A stretch of 64,000 nucleotides of DNA from positions 1,054,001-1,118,000 of the forward strand of contig OZ007032.1 of the NCBI GenBank assembly GCA_963931615.1, in the 5' to 3' direction. The position numbers and the translations under genes are program-made. Each line of letters opens with the position of its first letter. The stretch's first letter is position 1. Shown here one piece after another: positions 9,389 to 18,230 of the stretch. The notes under the pieces were generated by a model. The model did no database searches. It was not told the DNA's origin and saw only the letters and a list, made by a program, of their open reading frames with translations. The DNA comes from Coprenecus sp902388455. GTDB taxonomy: Bacteria; Bacteroidota; Bacteroidia; Bacteroidales; UBA932.

Positions 9389-10703
9389 CCTTCAGCCGGT
9401 CTCCGGTGCTTGCCGAACCGTATTCCATGACGGCCTCATACTGCCTGCCGCCGTATTCTACCTTACCTGAAGGACACATTTCGGTGGCAGCCGTAACTTC
9501 TTGTCCCACACATCCTGCGATGGAGCCGGTCTCCACTCCTACCCAGCCTTCGTCTCCCTTGAGCTCGGTCTTCTGAGCGATATAGGAGAATGACTTTTTA
9601 GGGAAGAGCTTGGATGCGCCCCAGATGGACAGAATCAGGGCCAGGACGGTGGATACCAGGACTATGGCGCAGGGGGTGAGGATGACCTGAAGGTTGAGGT
9701 GTCCTTCGAAATACAGGAGGTCATTGTCCACCATTGCGAATATGAGGGCCCCGAGGGAGAGGATGGCTCCGATGATGCCCGCCACTCCGAATCCCGGCGT
9801 GACGAATATCTCCACCCCGAGCAGGATCAGTCCTATTACGAACATCACTATCTCCCAGTTCATGGCCAGGCCGTGGATGTACAGGGGCGAGAAATAGAGC
9901 ACTGCCCCGAGAATTGCTATGATGGACGGCAGCCCGAGTCCGGGGGACTGCACCTCGAAGTAGATGCCTCCGATGATCATCATCAGGAAAATTCCCTGCA
10001 GGACAGGGGACATCATGAAGAGGATGAACCTCTCGAGAGGAGACAGCTCCTGATGGATTATCTCACATTCTTCCAGTCCGATATACTCCACTACCTCATC
10101 TATTGATTCGGCCTTGCCCTCGCAGTAGCGGGCCTCTATCGCCTCGTCCGGGGTGAAGCTGAGGACACCCGCCGTATCCACCATTTTCTCCGCTATGGCA
10201 GGGTCCCTGAACCAGGTGCCGTCTGCCCTCCTCCCGTGGGCCTCGGCGGTGGAGCGCATCATCCCGCGCATGAAGGACTGGTATTTGTCCGGCATTACCT
10301 CCCCGTTCTGATTGACCACCGTAGCGGCCCCCATCGATGCCCCGGGCCTCATGTATATCGAGTCACAGGCTATGGATATCAGGGCTCCTGCGGAGGCGGC
10401 CTGCAGGTCCACGAAGGCCACTACCGGGACAGGCGCATGGAGGATGGCCTTGCGCATGCTGTCGGCTGCGTCCACAGCCCCTCCGTAGGTGTCCAGATGC
10501 AGGATTATGTAGTCCGCTCCCTTGGCCTGAGCGTCCTCGAGCCCGAGGCTGAGCCTGCGCATGGAGGAGTTGTCGATATTCTGCCTGATTTCGATGACGT
10601 AGACCGTGTCCTTTCCAGGCGTCTCCTGGGAATATGCCGAAGCGGCTGAGAAATAGCTGGTAAATGCCGCTATGGCTGCGAGTGTGACGAGTATTTTTTT
10701 CAT
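9339..10703 (-). CDS. NfeD/ClpP-class membrane serine protease
   Basis: 454 residues from the ATG at 10703, chosen because MKKILVTLAAIAAF starts a signal peptide. The N-terminal domain (about 30-215) is a ClpP-fold protease with HLDTYGGAVDAADSM, the nucleophile Ser in QAASAGALISIA and a Lys in MPDKYQSFMRGMM, a Ser-Lys dyad arrangement. Four to five membrane helices follow (about 235-375, with PVLQGIFLMMIIGGIYFEV and VIGLILLGVEIFVTPGFG), then a C-terminal OB-fold (about 385-454). Long NfeD proteins of this type (NfeD1b) usually pair with stomatin-like proteins in membrane quality control; no stomatin gene is beside it here. It is convergent with ispG and divergent from carA. Confidence 0.9.
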   Translation of the reverse strand: MKKILVTLAAIAAFTSYFSAASAYSQETPGKDTVYVIEIRQNIDNSSMRRLSLGLEDAQAKGADYIILHLDTYGGAVDAADSMRKAILHAPVPVVAFVDLQAASAGALISIACDSIYMRPGASMGAATVVNQNGEVMPDKYQSFMRGMMRSTAEAHGRRADGTWFRDPAIAEKMVDTAGVLSFTPDEAIEARYCEGKAESIDEVVEYIGLEECEIIHQELSPLERFILFMMSPVLQGIFLMMIIGGIYFEVQSPGLGLPSIIAILGAVLYFSPLYIHGLAMNWEIVMFVIGLILLGVEIFVTPGFGVAGIIGAILSLGALIFAMVDNDLLYFEGHLNLQVILTPCAIVLVSTVLALILSIWGASKLFPKKSFSYIAQKTELKGDEGWVGVETGSIAGCVGQEVTAATEMCPSGKVEYGGRQYEAVMEYGSASTGDRLKVIRAEGGRLYCVRLSQ

Positions 10704-10752
10704 CTGTCGGTTTTTTGTACCACAAAGATAAGGCACAAATGCCAATTTTTTC

Positions 10753-10760
10753 TAATTTTG
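10753..10760 (+). promoter_or_regulatory. Promoter -7 box for the carA-led block
   Basis: TAATTTTG matches TAnnTTTG and lies 11 bases before the carA ATG, implying a very short leader. No clear -33 TTTG is seen 19 bases upstream. It is the only good promoter motif noticed before the co-directional genes that run to 22647. Confidence 0.55.
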
Positions 10761-10771
10761 CATTCTTAGAT

Positions 10772-11842
10772 ATGAAAGAAGCACTATTACATCTCGGAAA
10801 AGACTTTGCGGTCAAAGGATTTTCCTTCGGCTATGAGGGCCGTGCCGACGGAGAGGTGGTCTTCAACACCGCCATGGTCGGCTATCCCGAATCCCTCACC
10901 GACCCTTCCTACTCGGGTCAGATATTATGTGTAACCTACCCTCTTGTAGGCAACTACGGAGTTCCTGAAGAGAAGACGGCCGACGGTATTTCCGTCAACT
11001 TCGAGTCCGAGCGCATCCACGTCCGGGGCCTGATCATCTCCGACTACTCCTTCAAGTACAGCCACTGGAGCGCGGTCAAGAGCCTGGATGAGTGGCTCAA
11101 GGAGTACCGCATCCCCGGCATCTTCGGAGTGGATACGAGGGAGATCACCAAGATTCTCCGTGAACAGGGCTCCATGCCCGGCTGCATCGTGCCCGAAGGT
11201 TTCGAGGTACCGGAGACACTTTACGACCCGGGCTCGGAAAACCAGGTGGCCATAGTCAGCTGCAAGGAGGTGATCCGTTACGGCAACCCTGCCGGGAAGA
11301 AAGTAGTGCTGCTCGACTGCGGAGTCAAAAACAACATCCTCCGCTGCCTCCTCCGCTCCGGTGACATCGAGGTCATCCGCGTACCCTGGGACTATGATTT
11401 CAATACCATGGACTACGACGGCCTGTTCATCTCCAACGGCCCCGGCAACCCCGAGTACTGCGGCGAGGCCGTCCGTCACATTCAGGCCGCCATGGCCGCC
11501 GAGAAGCCCATTTTCGGCATCTGCATGGGCAACCAGCTGCTGGCCAAGGCCGGAGGCGCATCTACCTTCAAGCTCAAATACGGCCACCGCAGCCACAACC
11601 AGCCCGTGCGCCTCGTAGGCACTGACCGTTGCTACGTCACCTCCCAGAACCACGGCTATGCGGTGGACGGGGATACTCTCGGCGCTGACTGGGAGCCCCT
11701 CTTCATCAACATGAACGACGGCACCAACGAGGGCCTGCGGCACAAGAGCGGCCGTTTCTTCTCGGTACAGTTCCACCCCGAGGCCTCCAGCGGTCCTACC
11801 GATACCGAATTCCTCTTTGACAAATTCATTAAAATGCTGTAG
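10772..11842 (+). CDS. carA: Carbamoyl-phosphate synthase small subunit
   Basis: 356 residues, the normal CarA length. This glutaminase subunit supplies ammonia to CarB for carbamoyl phosphate used in pyrimidine and arginine synthesis. The N-terminal domain has VFNTAMVGYPESLTDPSY and GVDTREITKILREQGSM; the class I amidotransferase domain (about 175-356) has ISNGPGNPEYC, the nucleophile Cys in IFGICMGNQLL and the catalytic His-Glu in VQFHPEASSGP. The start MKEALLHLGKDF was chosen over a longer frame because it fits the family and the promoter box just upstream. carB follows after 5 bases. Confidence 0.95.
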   Translation: MKEALLHLGKDFAVKGFSFGYEGRADGEVVFNTAMVGYPESLTDPSYSGQILCVTYPLVGNYGVPEEKTADGISVNFESERIHVRGLIISDYSFKYSHWSAVKSLDEWLKEYRIPGIFGVDTREITKILREQGSMPGCIVPEGFEVPETLYDPGSENQVAIVSCKEVIRYGNPAGKKVVLLDCGVKNNILRCLLRSGDIEVIRVPWDYDFNTMDYDGLFISNGPGNPEYCGEAVRHIQAAMAAEKPIFGICMGNQLLAKAGGASTFKLKYGHRSHNQPVRLVGTDRCYVTSQNHGYAVDGDTLGADWEPLFINMNDGTNEGLRHKSGRFFSVQFHPEASSGPTDTEFLFDKFIKML

Positions 11843-11847
11843 ACATC

Positions 11848-14800
11848 ATGATCGACACCAGTATAAAGAAAGTCCTGCTCCTGGGTTCCGGAGCCCTTAA
11901 AATCGGCGAGGCCGGCGAGTTCGACTACTCCGGCTCCCAGGCCCTCAAGGCCATGCGCGAGGAAGGCATAGAGACTATCCTGATCAATCCCAACATCGCT
12001 ACCGTCCAGACATCGGAGGGTATAGCCGACAAGATATATTTCCTCCCCGTGACTCCCTTCTTCGTGGAGACGGTCATCAGGAAGGAACAGCCCCAGGGCA
12101 TTCTCCTCGCATTCGGAGGTCAGACCGCGCTGAACTGCGGAGTGGCCCTGTACAGGGAGGGAATCCTGGAAAAATACAATCTGAAGGTGCTCGGCACCCC
12201 CGTACAGGCGATCATGGACACAGAGGACCGCGAGCTATTCGTCAAGAGGCTTGACGAGATCAATGTCAAGTCCATAAAGAGCCATGCGGTCAGCAATATC
12301 GAGGACGCCCTCGCCGCAGCCTCCGAGCTCGGCTATCCGGTAATCCTCCGCGCAGCCTACGCCCTCGGCGGTCTCGGCAGCGGATTCTGCGACAATCCGG
12401 ACGAACTTATCCGGCTGGGAGAGAAAGCATTCTCCTACTCACCTCAAGTGCTGGTGGAGAAGTCCCTGAAGGGCTGGAAGGAGATAGAGTACGAGGTGGT
12501 GCGCGACCGCTACGACAACTGCATCACGGTCTGCAACATGGAGAACTTCGACCCGCTCGGAATCCATACCGGCGAGAGTATCGTGGTCGCTCCGTCCCAG
12601 ACCCTGACCAATCATGAGTACAACCTGCTCCGCGAGCTCTCGATACGCATCGTCCGCCACGTGGGTATCGTCGGCGAGTGCAACGTGCAGTTCGCCTTCG
12701 ACCCCAACTCCGAGGACTACCGCGTCATCGAGGTCAACGCCCGTCTGAGCCGATCCTCGGCCCTGGCCTCCAAGGCTACGGGTTATCCCCTCGCCTTCGT
12801 TGCCGCCAAGCTCGGCTTAGGCTACGGTCTGTTCGAGCTGAAGAACTCCATTACCAAGACTACCCCGGCTTTCTTCGAGCCCGCCCTGGACTATGTGGTC
12901 TGCAAGATTCCCCGCTGGGACCTCTCCAAGTTCCACGGCGTATCCCGCGAGATCGGCAGCAGCATGAAGAGCGTCGGTGAGGTAATGGCCATCGGCCGCA
13001 CCTTCGAGGAGGCCCTGCAGAAGGGTCTGAGAATGATCGGACAGGGAGCCCACGGCTTCACCGGCAACAAGGAGATTCCCATCGAGAACATCGACAAGGC
13101 TCTCCGCGAGCCCACCGACAACCGCATTTTCGTCATATCCAAGGCCCTGACTCACGGCTACACCCCTGAGAAGATACACGAGCTCACCAAGATAGACCGC
13201 TGGTTCATCGACAAACTGATGAACATCATCAATACTGCCGCAGAACTCTCCGCCCTCAGCTCCCTCGAGGAACTGGGCGAGCCGCTGCTGCGACAGGCCA
13301 AGCGCCAGGGCTTCTCCGACTTCCAGATCGGACGACATATCCTCAAGGACCGCATCGACTCCGAGGAGATGGTGATTAAGGTGCGCGAGTACCGCAAGAA
13401 GCTCGGGGTGCTGCCCGTCGTCAAGCAGATCGACACCCTCGCGGCCGAGTTCCCCGCCCAGACCAACTACCTCTACCTGACCTACAACGGTACTGCATCT
13501 GACATAGCATACGAGCATGACGGCAAGTCCATAGTCGTGCTCGGATCGGGCGCCTACCGCATCGGCAGCTCCGTGGAGTTCGACTGGTGCAGCGTCAACG
13601 CCCTGCAGACCATCCGCAAGAGCGGCTGGAGAGGCATCATGATCAACTACAACCCCGAGACCGTATCCACCGACTACGATATGTGCGACCGCCTCTACTT
13701 CGACGAGCTTACCTACGAGAGGGTGCTCGACATCTGCGACCTGGAGGAGCCGCACGGAGTCATCATATCCATGGGCGGACAGATTCCCAACAACTTAGCC
13801 ACCCGTCTCGACGCCGCTAAGGTGCCCATCCTCGGCACCACCGCCGACAGCATCGACAACGCCGAGGACCGTAACCGCTTCTCGGCCATGCTCGACCGTC
13901 TCGGCATCGACCAGCCCCGCTGGAGGGAGCTGACCTCGATGAACGACATCCACAGCTTCATCCGCGACGTGGGATTCCCCGTCCTGGTGCGTCCCTCCTA
14001 CGTGCTTTCGGGTGCGGCGATGAACGTATGCTCCAACGATACCGAGCTCGAGCAGTTCCTGAAATTAGCGGCGGAAGTTTCTAAGAAACATCCTGTTGTC
14101 GTTTCGGAATTTATCCAGCACGCCAAGGAGATAGAGTTCGACGCAGTAGCCGACCACGGCACCGTCATAGCCTACGCCATCTCAGAGCACATCGAGTTCG
14201 CCGGCGTACACTCGGGTGACGCTACGATTCAGTTCCCGCCCCAGAAGATGTATGTGGAGACCGCCCGCAGGATCAAGAAGATAGCCCGCAAGATAGCCGA
14301 GGCCCTGAAGATTTCGGGCCCCTTCAACATCCAGTTCCTGGCCAAGGAGAACGACATCAAGGTCATCGAGTGCAACCTCAGGGCCTCGAGAAGTTTCCCC
14401 TTCGTGTCCAAGGTGCTTAAGATCAATCTCATCGAACTGGCCACCAAGGTCATGACCGGCGAGAAGGTCACTCCTCCCGAGAAGAGCGCCTTCGATATCG
14501 ACTACGTAGGTGTGAAGGCCTCCCAATTCTCATTCTCACGTCTTCAGAAAGCAGACCCCGTCCTCGGAGTGGACATGGCCTCCACCGGAGAGGTGGGCTG
14601 CATCGGAGACGACACCAACGAGGCTGTGCTCAAGGCCATGCTCTCTGTCGGCTACACCGTCCCCGGCAAGAATATCCTGGTATCCTCAGGCGATGCCAAG
14701 CAGAAAGTCGAGCTCCTGAGCGCCTGCAGGCTGCTGGCCAAGCACAACTACACAATATATGCTACCGGCGGCAGCTACAAATTCTTGGTGGACAACGGAG

Positions 14801-15072
14801 TGCCCGCCAACCTCGTCTTCTGGCCCTCGCAGCCGGATCAGCATCCTCAGGCCCTGGAGATGCTCCACGAGCGCAAGATCGACCTGGTTATCAACATCCC
14901 CAAGAACCTGACTCAGGAAGAGTTGGAGAACGGCTACCGCATCCGCCGCGCCGCCGTGGACTTCAACATCCCGATTATAACCAATACCAGACTTGCATCG
15001 GCTTTCATCACGGCATTCTGCAACATGCCCCTCGACAATATCCAGATCAAGTCCTGGGACGAATACAGATAG
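11848..15072 (+). CDS. carB: Carbamoyl-phosphate synthase large subunit
   Basis: 1074 residues, full length. Two homologous ATP-grasp halves are visible: KKVLLLGSGALKIGEAGEFD starts the first and KSIVVLGSGAYRIGSSVEFD the second, each followed by ATP-grasp motifs such as VIEVNARLSRSSALASKATG and VIECNLRASRSFPFVSK. The C-terminal MGS-like allosteric domain (about 935-1074, YTIYATGGSYKFLVDNGV) closes the protein. It joins bicarbonate, ammonia and two ATP. It is 5 bases after carA. Unusually, it leads with a 12-base gap into a redox gene cluster rather than pyrimidine or arginine genes. Confidence 0.96.
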   Translation: MIDTSIKKVLLLGSGALKIGEAGEFDYSGSQALKAMREEGIETILINPNIATVQTSEGIADKIYFLPVTPFFVETVIRKEQPQGILLAFGGQTALNCGVALYREGILEKYNLKVLGTPVQAIMDTEDRELFVKRLDEINVKSIKSHAVSNIEDALAAASELGYPVILRAAYALGGLGSGFCDNPDELIRLGEKAFSYSPQVLVEKSLKGWKEIEYEVVRDRYDNCITVCNMENFDPLGIHTGESIVVAPSQTLTNHEYNLLRELSIRIVRHVGIVGECNVQFAFDPNSEDYRVIEVNARLSRSSALASKATGYPLAFVAAKLGLGYGLFELKNSITKTTPAFFEPALDYVVCKIPRWDLSKFHGVSREIGSSMKSVGEVMAIGRTFEEALQKGLRMIGQGAHGFTGNKEIPIENIDKALREPTDNRIFVISKALTHGYTPEKIHELTKIDRWFIDKLMNIINTAAELSALSSLEELGEPLLRQAKRQGFSDFQIGRHILKDRIDSEEMVIKVREYRKKLGVLPVVKQIDTLAAEFPAQTNYLYLTYNGTASDIAYEHDGKSIVVLGSGAYRIGSSVEFDWCSVNALQTIRKSGWRGIMINYNPETVSTDYDMCDRLYFDELTYERVLDICDLEEPHGVIISMGGQIPNNLATRLDAAKVPILGTTADSIDNAEDRNRFSAMLDRLGIDQPRWRELTSMNDIHSFIRDVGFPVLVRPSYVLSGAAMNVCSNDTELEQFLKLAAEVSKKHPVVVSEFIQHAKEIEFDAVADHGTVIAYAISEHIEFAGVHSGDATIQFPPQKMYVETARRIKKIARKIAEALKISGPFNIQFLAKENDIKVIECNLRASRSFPFVSKVLKINLIELATKVMTGEKVTPPEKSAFDIDYVGVKASQFSFSRLQKADPVLGVDMASTGEVGCIGDDTNEAVLKAMLSVGYTVPGKNILVSSGDAKQKVELLSACRLLAKHNYTIYATGGSYKFLVDNGVPANLVFWPSQPDQHPQALEMLHERKIDLVINIPKNLTQEELENGYRIRRAAVDFNIPIITNTRLASAFITAFCNMPLDNIQIKSWDEYR

Positions 15073-15084
15073 ACCGCAATCATT

Positions 15085-15789
15085 ATGGGTAAGATATACG
15101 AACGGCTGATGAGCGACGTCCGGCTCCAGGAGGGACTGAAGGCCTGCATCAACTGCGGGACCTGCACCGCCGTGTGCCCGGCTGCCGAATTCTACCGCTA
15201 CAACCCCAAGAACATCGTCAACATCGTCCAGACCCAGGACGACGAGGAGATTATCAAGCTGCTCAAGAGCGATACGATATGGTACTGCGGCGAGTGCATG
15301 TCCTGCGTGACCCGCTGTCCCAGGACCAATGCCCCCGGGCAGGTCATCATCGCCCTGCGTACCCTCTCCGTCGAACTGGGCTACTTCGTGGAGTCCGAGA
15401 AAGGCCGGCAGCAGTATGCCCTGGCCAAGGTACTCTGCGGCAATATCCTCAATTACGGCTACTGCGTCCATCCCGAGACCTTCAAGTACGCCTCCCATCC
15501 CGAGTACGGAACGGTGGGCAAATGGATCGAGGACCATCTGCAGGACGTGTACGACCGCGTGGGCGCCAACTACGGAAAGAGCGGCCCGGGTCCCCTGCGC
15601 AAGATTGCCCGCGAATCCCTTGACGACCTGCAGAAGATATTCGACGTGACAGGCGGCTCGGCCCGGGTCGAGAAGATTAAGGACCTCTCGCGCAAGAAGG
15701 CTCAGGAGATGGGACTGAGCGAGGAAGAGTATTTCAATGAAGTGTTCAATGAGACTCATGGTGAGCACCTTAACCAACAGAATCAGTAG
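15085..15789 (+). CDS. HdrC-like ferredoxin subunit (first copy)
   Basis: 234 residues. Two [4Fe-4S] motifs are near the N terminus: ACINCGTCTAVCPAAEF (about 20-35) and YCGECMSCVTRCPRTNAPG (about 68-86), the dicluster pattern of heterodisulfide reductase subunit C. The remaining 140 residues are longer than in methanogen HdrC and end in a charged helical tail. It should shuttle electrons between the flavin subunit and the CCG-domain catalytic subunit. It is followed after 6 bases by the HdrB-like gene, so the order hdrC-hdrB-hdrA is conserved. The physiological substrate is unknown; Bacteroidota lack coenzyme M/B, so this is not a methanogenic enzyme. Confidence 0.87.
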   Translation: MGKIYERLMSDVRLQEGLKACINCGTCTAVCPAAEFYRYNPKNIVNIVQTQDDEEIIKLLKSDTIWYCGECMSCVTRCPRTNAPGQVIIALRTLSVELGYFVESEKGRQQYALAKVLCGNILNYGYCVHPETFKYASHPEYGTVGKWIEDHLQDVYDRVGANYGKSGPGPLRKIARESLDDLQKIFDVTGGSARVEKIKDLSRKKAQEMGLSEEEYFNEVFNETHGEHLNQQNQ

Positions 15790-15795
15790 TACCGC

Positions 15796-16869
15796 ATGAA
15801 TTACGAAGGAAAGAAAAAAATATGGTCCGAGTTCCAGAAGGAGATACCTGATGACAAGTATTTCTACGCCCGCAGCTGCATCCGCCAGAACTTCAATCCG
15901 GGCGCAGAGCAGGCCTTTCTGGACATAGTGCGCAACCGCTTCGGCAAGGACTTCTACGAGGATCCCCTCCACACCACCTGCGGCGGCATAGCCTACCACA
16001 GCGACACCACCCCCGAGGAGACATCCATGACCATCATCGCCCGCCAGTTCTCCCTGATGAACCAGGCCGGTTACAGGAATTTCGTGGTATCGTGCGTGAC
16101 CTCCTTCGGTCTGCACAGCGAGATACTCCAGACCTGGGAGGAGCATCCCGAGATCGAGGAGAAGATACACGAACTGCTGTGGAAAGCATGTAAGAGGGAG
16201 TTCGTAAAGCCGGACTTCCTTATGCACTCCAGCGACATGATGTACCACTACCGCTTCCTGATCTCCGAACAGGCCAAGTACCCGCTGATCAACGTGCATA
16301 CCGGAGAGCCCCTGAAAGTGGTGGAGCACATCGGCTGCCACTATTCCAAGATTTTCCCCTCCAAGTCCGTGGGCGGAGCCGAATATCCCCGCGTCCTGGC
16401 CGGACTGGTGGAGGCCCTCGGCGGCAGTGTGGTGGACTATCCCGAGCGGAGACACTGCTGCGGCTTCGGTTTCCGGCAGTACCTGGTCAAGGCCAACAGA
16501 GGCTATTCGCTGACCAACACCTATAAGAAGTTCGAGTCGATGGAACCCTTCCACCCCGACCTGATCATCACCAACTGCCCGGGCTGCAACTACTTCTTAG
16601 ACCGCTGGCAGTACGTCATCGCCGAGACTACCGGCAAGACCTACGGCGACACCCCCGGCTACGGCATCCCCGTGCTGTCCTCCGAGGAGGTGGCCGCGCT
16701 GGTCATGGGCTACGACCCCTGGGACCTCGGCCTGCAGATGCATCAGGTGGCGGTCGAGCCGCTTTTAGACAAGATGGGTGTGAAGTACGACAAATCCTGT
16801 AAATACAAGGGTCTGGGCGGCAGGGACCTCGGAGTCCCCGCCAGCCCTGCCAATATCAGAATCTTCTAA
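15796..16869 (+). CDS. HdrB-like subunit (CCG domains)
   Basis: 357 residues of the CoB-CoM heterodisulfide reductase subunit B family. The cysteine-rich segments that build the noncubane iron-sulfur clusters are seen as SCIRQNF (about 28), TTCGGIAYHSD (about 58), VSCVTSFG (about 98), then HIGCHYSKIFPS (about 178), RRHCCGFGFRQY (about 218) and ITNCPGCNYF (about 256). The second half matches the standard CX31-38CCGX35-36CXXC motif closely; the first half is looser. In known enzymes this subunit holds the disulfide or thiol active site, in the cytoplasm. It sits between HdrC-like and HdrA-like genes with gaps of 6 and 9 bases. Confidence 0.86.
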   Translation: MNYEGKKKIWSEFQKEIPDDKYFYARSCIRQNFNPGAEQAFLDIVRNRFGKDFYEDPLHTTCGGIAYHSDTTPEETSMTIIARQFSLMNQAGYRNFVVSCVTSFGLHSEILQTWEEHPEIEEKIHELLWKACKREFVKPDFLMHSSDMMYHYRFLISEQAKYPLINVHTGEPLKVVEHIGCHYSKIFPSKSVGGAEYPRVLAGLVEALGGSVVDYPERRHCCGFGFRQYLVKANRGYSLTNTYKKFESMEPFHPDLIITNCPGCNYFLDRWQYVIAETTGKTYGDTPGYGIPVLSSEEVAALVMGYDPWDLGLQMHQVAVEPLLDKMGVKYDKSCKYKGLGGRDLGVPASPANIRIF

Positions 16870-16878
16870 TCTTCATAT

Positions 16879-17904
16879 ATGGAAATAAGCAATCAACAGC
16901 GCAATATAGTGGTAATCGGCGGAGGACCGGCCGGAATAGAGGCATCCCGCGCCCTGGACGCAATGGGCTATACCGTATTCCTCGTGGAGAGGGATAGCCG
17001 CTTAGGCGGACATTTAGGCCGCTGGGACAGGCTCTTCCCCTACGGCACACCGGCGGAGGACGTCCTGAGTCAGCTGACGGCCTCGATGGGACGGATCAAG
17101 TGGTTCACCTCCACGGAGGTGACTCAGGTCAATAAGCTCGAGAGAGGTTACAATGTCATCCTCTCCAACGGCCTCTCAGTCCTGGCCGACGCCCTGCTGC
17201 TGACCACCGGCTTCACCCTTTTCAACGCATCCAAGAAGGAGGAATACGGCTACGGCATTTACGACCGGGTCATCACGAACGCTGACCTGGAGGATTATTT
17301 CTCCGGTATACCGGTGCCTGCCGTCGACAATCCCCGCCGCATAGGCTTCGTGCACTGCGTGGGCTCCCGCGACGAGAAGGTGGGCAACCGTTACTGCTCC
17401 AAGGTCTGCTGCGCCACTGCGGTAAAGCAGGCCTGCGAGATCAAGCAGCAGTTCCCCGACGCGGTGGTCTACTGCTTCTACATGGACCTGAGAATGTTCG
17501 GCCGCGGATACGAGGACATGTATCTCGAGGCCCAGAAGAAATACGGCGTGATCTTCGTCCGGGGCCGCGTCTCGGAGGTCTCCGAGGACAAGGACGGGCA
17601 TCTCTTCGTCAAGGCCGAGGACACCCTCTCCGGCAAGCCGCTCAGGGTCACTCTCGACCTGCTGGTGCTGATGGCCGGAATGTCCCACAACAGGGCCGTG
17701 GATCCCATCGCGCGTACCCTCGCGCTCTCCACCATGGAAGACGGCTTCCTCAAGCCCAAGGACTCCCTCACAGCCGCACAGGCGTCCTACTGCACGGGGG
17801 TATTCTACGCCGGGGCATGCACCGGTCCCAAGACACTGCCTGAGACCATGGCCGAGGCCCGGGCCGCCGCTACAAGTATTCACGAATACCTGCAGGAGCA
17901 ATGA
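16879..17904 (+). CDS. HdrA/QmoA-like FAD-dependent oxidoreductase
   Basis: 341 residues. A Rossmann FAD motif starts the protein (VVIGGGPAGIEASRALDAMG, with E at the end of the second strand in LVERD), and the HdrA signature FVHCVGSRDE followed by YCSKVCCATAVKQA (about 155-180) supplies Cys ligands for a [4Fe-4S] cluster. The C-terminal AGACTGPKTLPETMAEARAAA closes the FAD site. It is much shorter than methanogen HdrA (about 650 residues) and closer in length to QmoA of sulfate reducers, lacking the N-terminal and ferredoxin insert domains. The stop overlaps the next start by 4 bases. It is likely the flavin hub of the complex; whether it bifurcates electrons cannot be told. Confidence 0.88.
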   Translation: MEISNQQRNIVVIGGGPAGIEASRALDAMGYTVFLVERDSRLGGHLGRWDRLFPYGTPAEDVLSQLTASMGRIKWFTSTEVTQVNKLERGYNVILSNGLSVLADALLLTTGFTLFNASKKEEYGYGIYDRVITNADLEDYFSGIPVPAVDNPRRIGFVHCVGSRDEKVGNRYCSKVCCATAVKQACEIKQQFPDAVVYCFYMDLRMFGRGYEDMYLEAQKKYGVIFVRGRVSEVSEDKDGHLFVKAEDTLSGKPLRVTLDLLVLMAGMSHNRAVDPIARTLALSTMEDGFLKPKDSLTAAQASYCTGVFYAGACTGPKTLPETMAEARAAATSIHEYLQEQ

Positions 17905-18230
17905 TAGACTTCGGATACGGCATATCACCCAGCTCCGCCATCAATCTGGACAAGTTCGACAGGACTAAATTCAATGAGCTTGCCCGCGAGGAGCCGGACG
18001 TGCTCAAGTGCATGGCCTGCGGCTCATGTGCGGCCTCATGCCCTACCGCCGGACACAGCGACATGAATCTGAGGAAGGTGATCCTGCTGCTCGGACGCGG
18101 GCGCGAGGACGAGGCCCTCAGGATGGTCTCCCACTGTATGCTCTGCGGCAAATGCCTGATAGTCTGCCCCCGCGGCATCAACACCAGGCATCTGATACTA
18201 AGTGTAACTAAAATCTACCAAAAGAAGTGA
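17901..18230 (+). CDS. HdrC-like dicluster ferredoxin (second copy)
   Basis: 109 residues, almost entirely two ferredoxin motifs: KCMACGSCAASCPTAGH (about 37-52) and CMLCGKCLIVCPRGIN (about 80-95). It is the compact form of HdrC. Both ends overlap their neighbours by 4 bases (17901-17904 and 18227-18230), showing tight coupling between the flavin subunit and the membrane subunit. It probably carries electrons between the soluble HdrA-like protein and the membrane protein. A second HdrC in the same cluster, distinct from the 234-residue one, argues for two separate electron exits from the flavoprotein. Confidence 0.88.
   Translation: MIDFGYGISPSSAINLDKFDRTKFNELAREEPDVLKCMACGSCAASCPTAGHSDMNLRKVILLLGRGREDEALRMVSHCMLCGKCLIVCPRGINTRHLILSVTKIYQKK

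Noticed and set aside
14686..16554. 622-codon minus-strand frame across carB and the HdrC/HdrB genes
   Set aside because: Length results from the high GC content and codon bias of the plus-strand genes; no domain or signal is visible, and three real genes are intact on the other strand.
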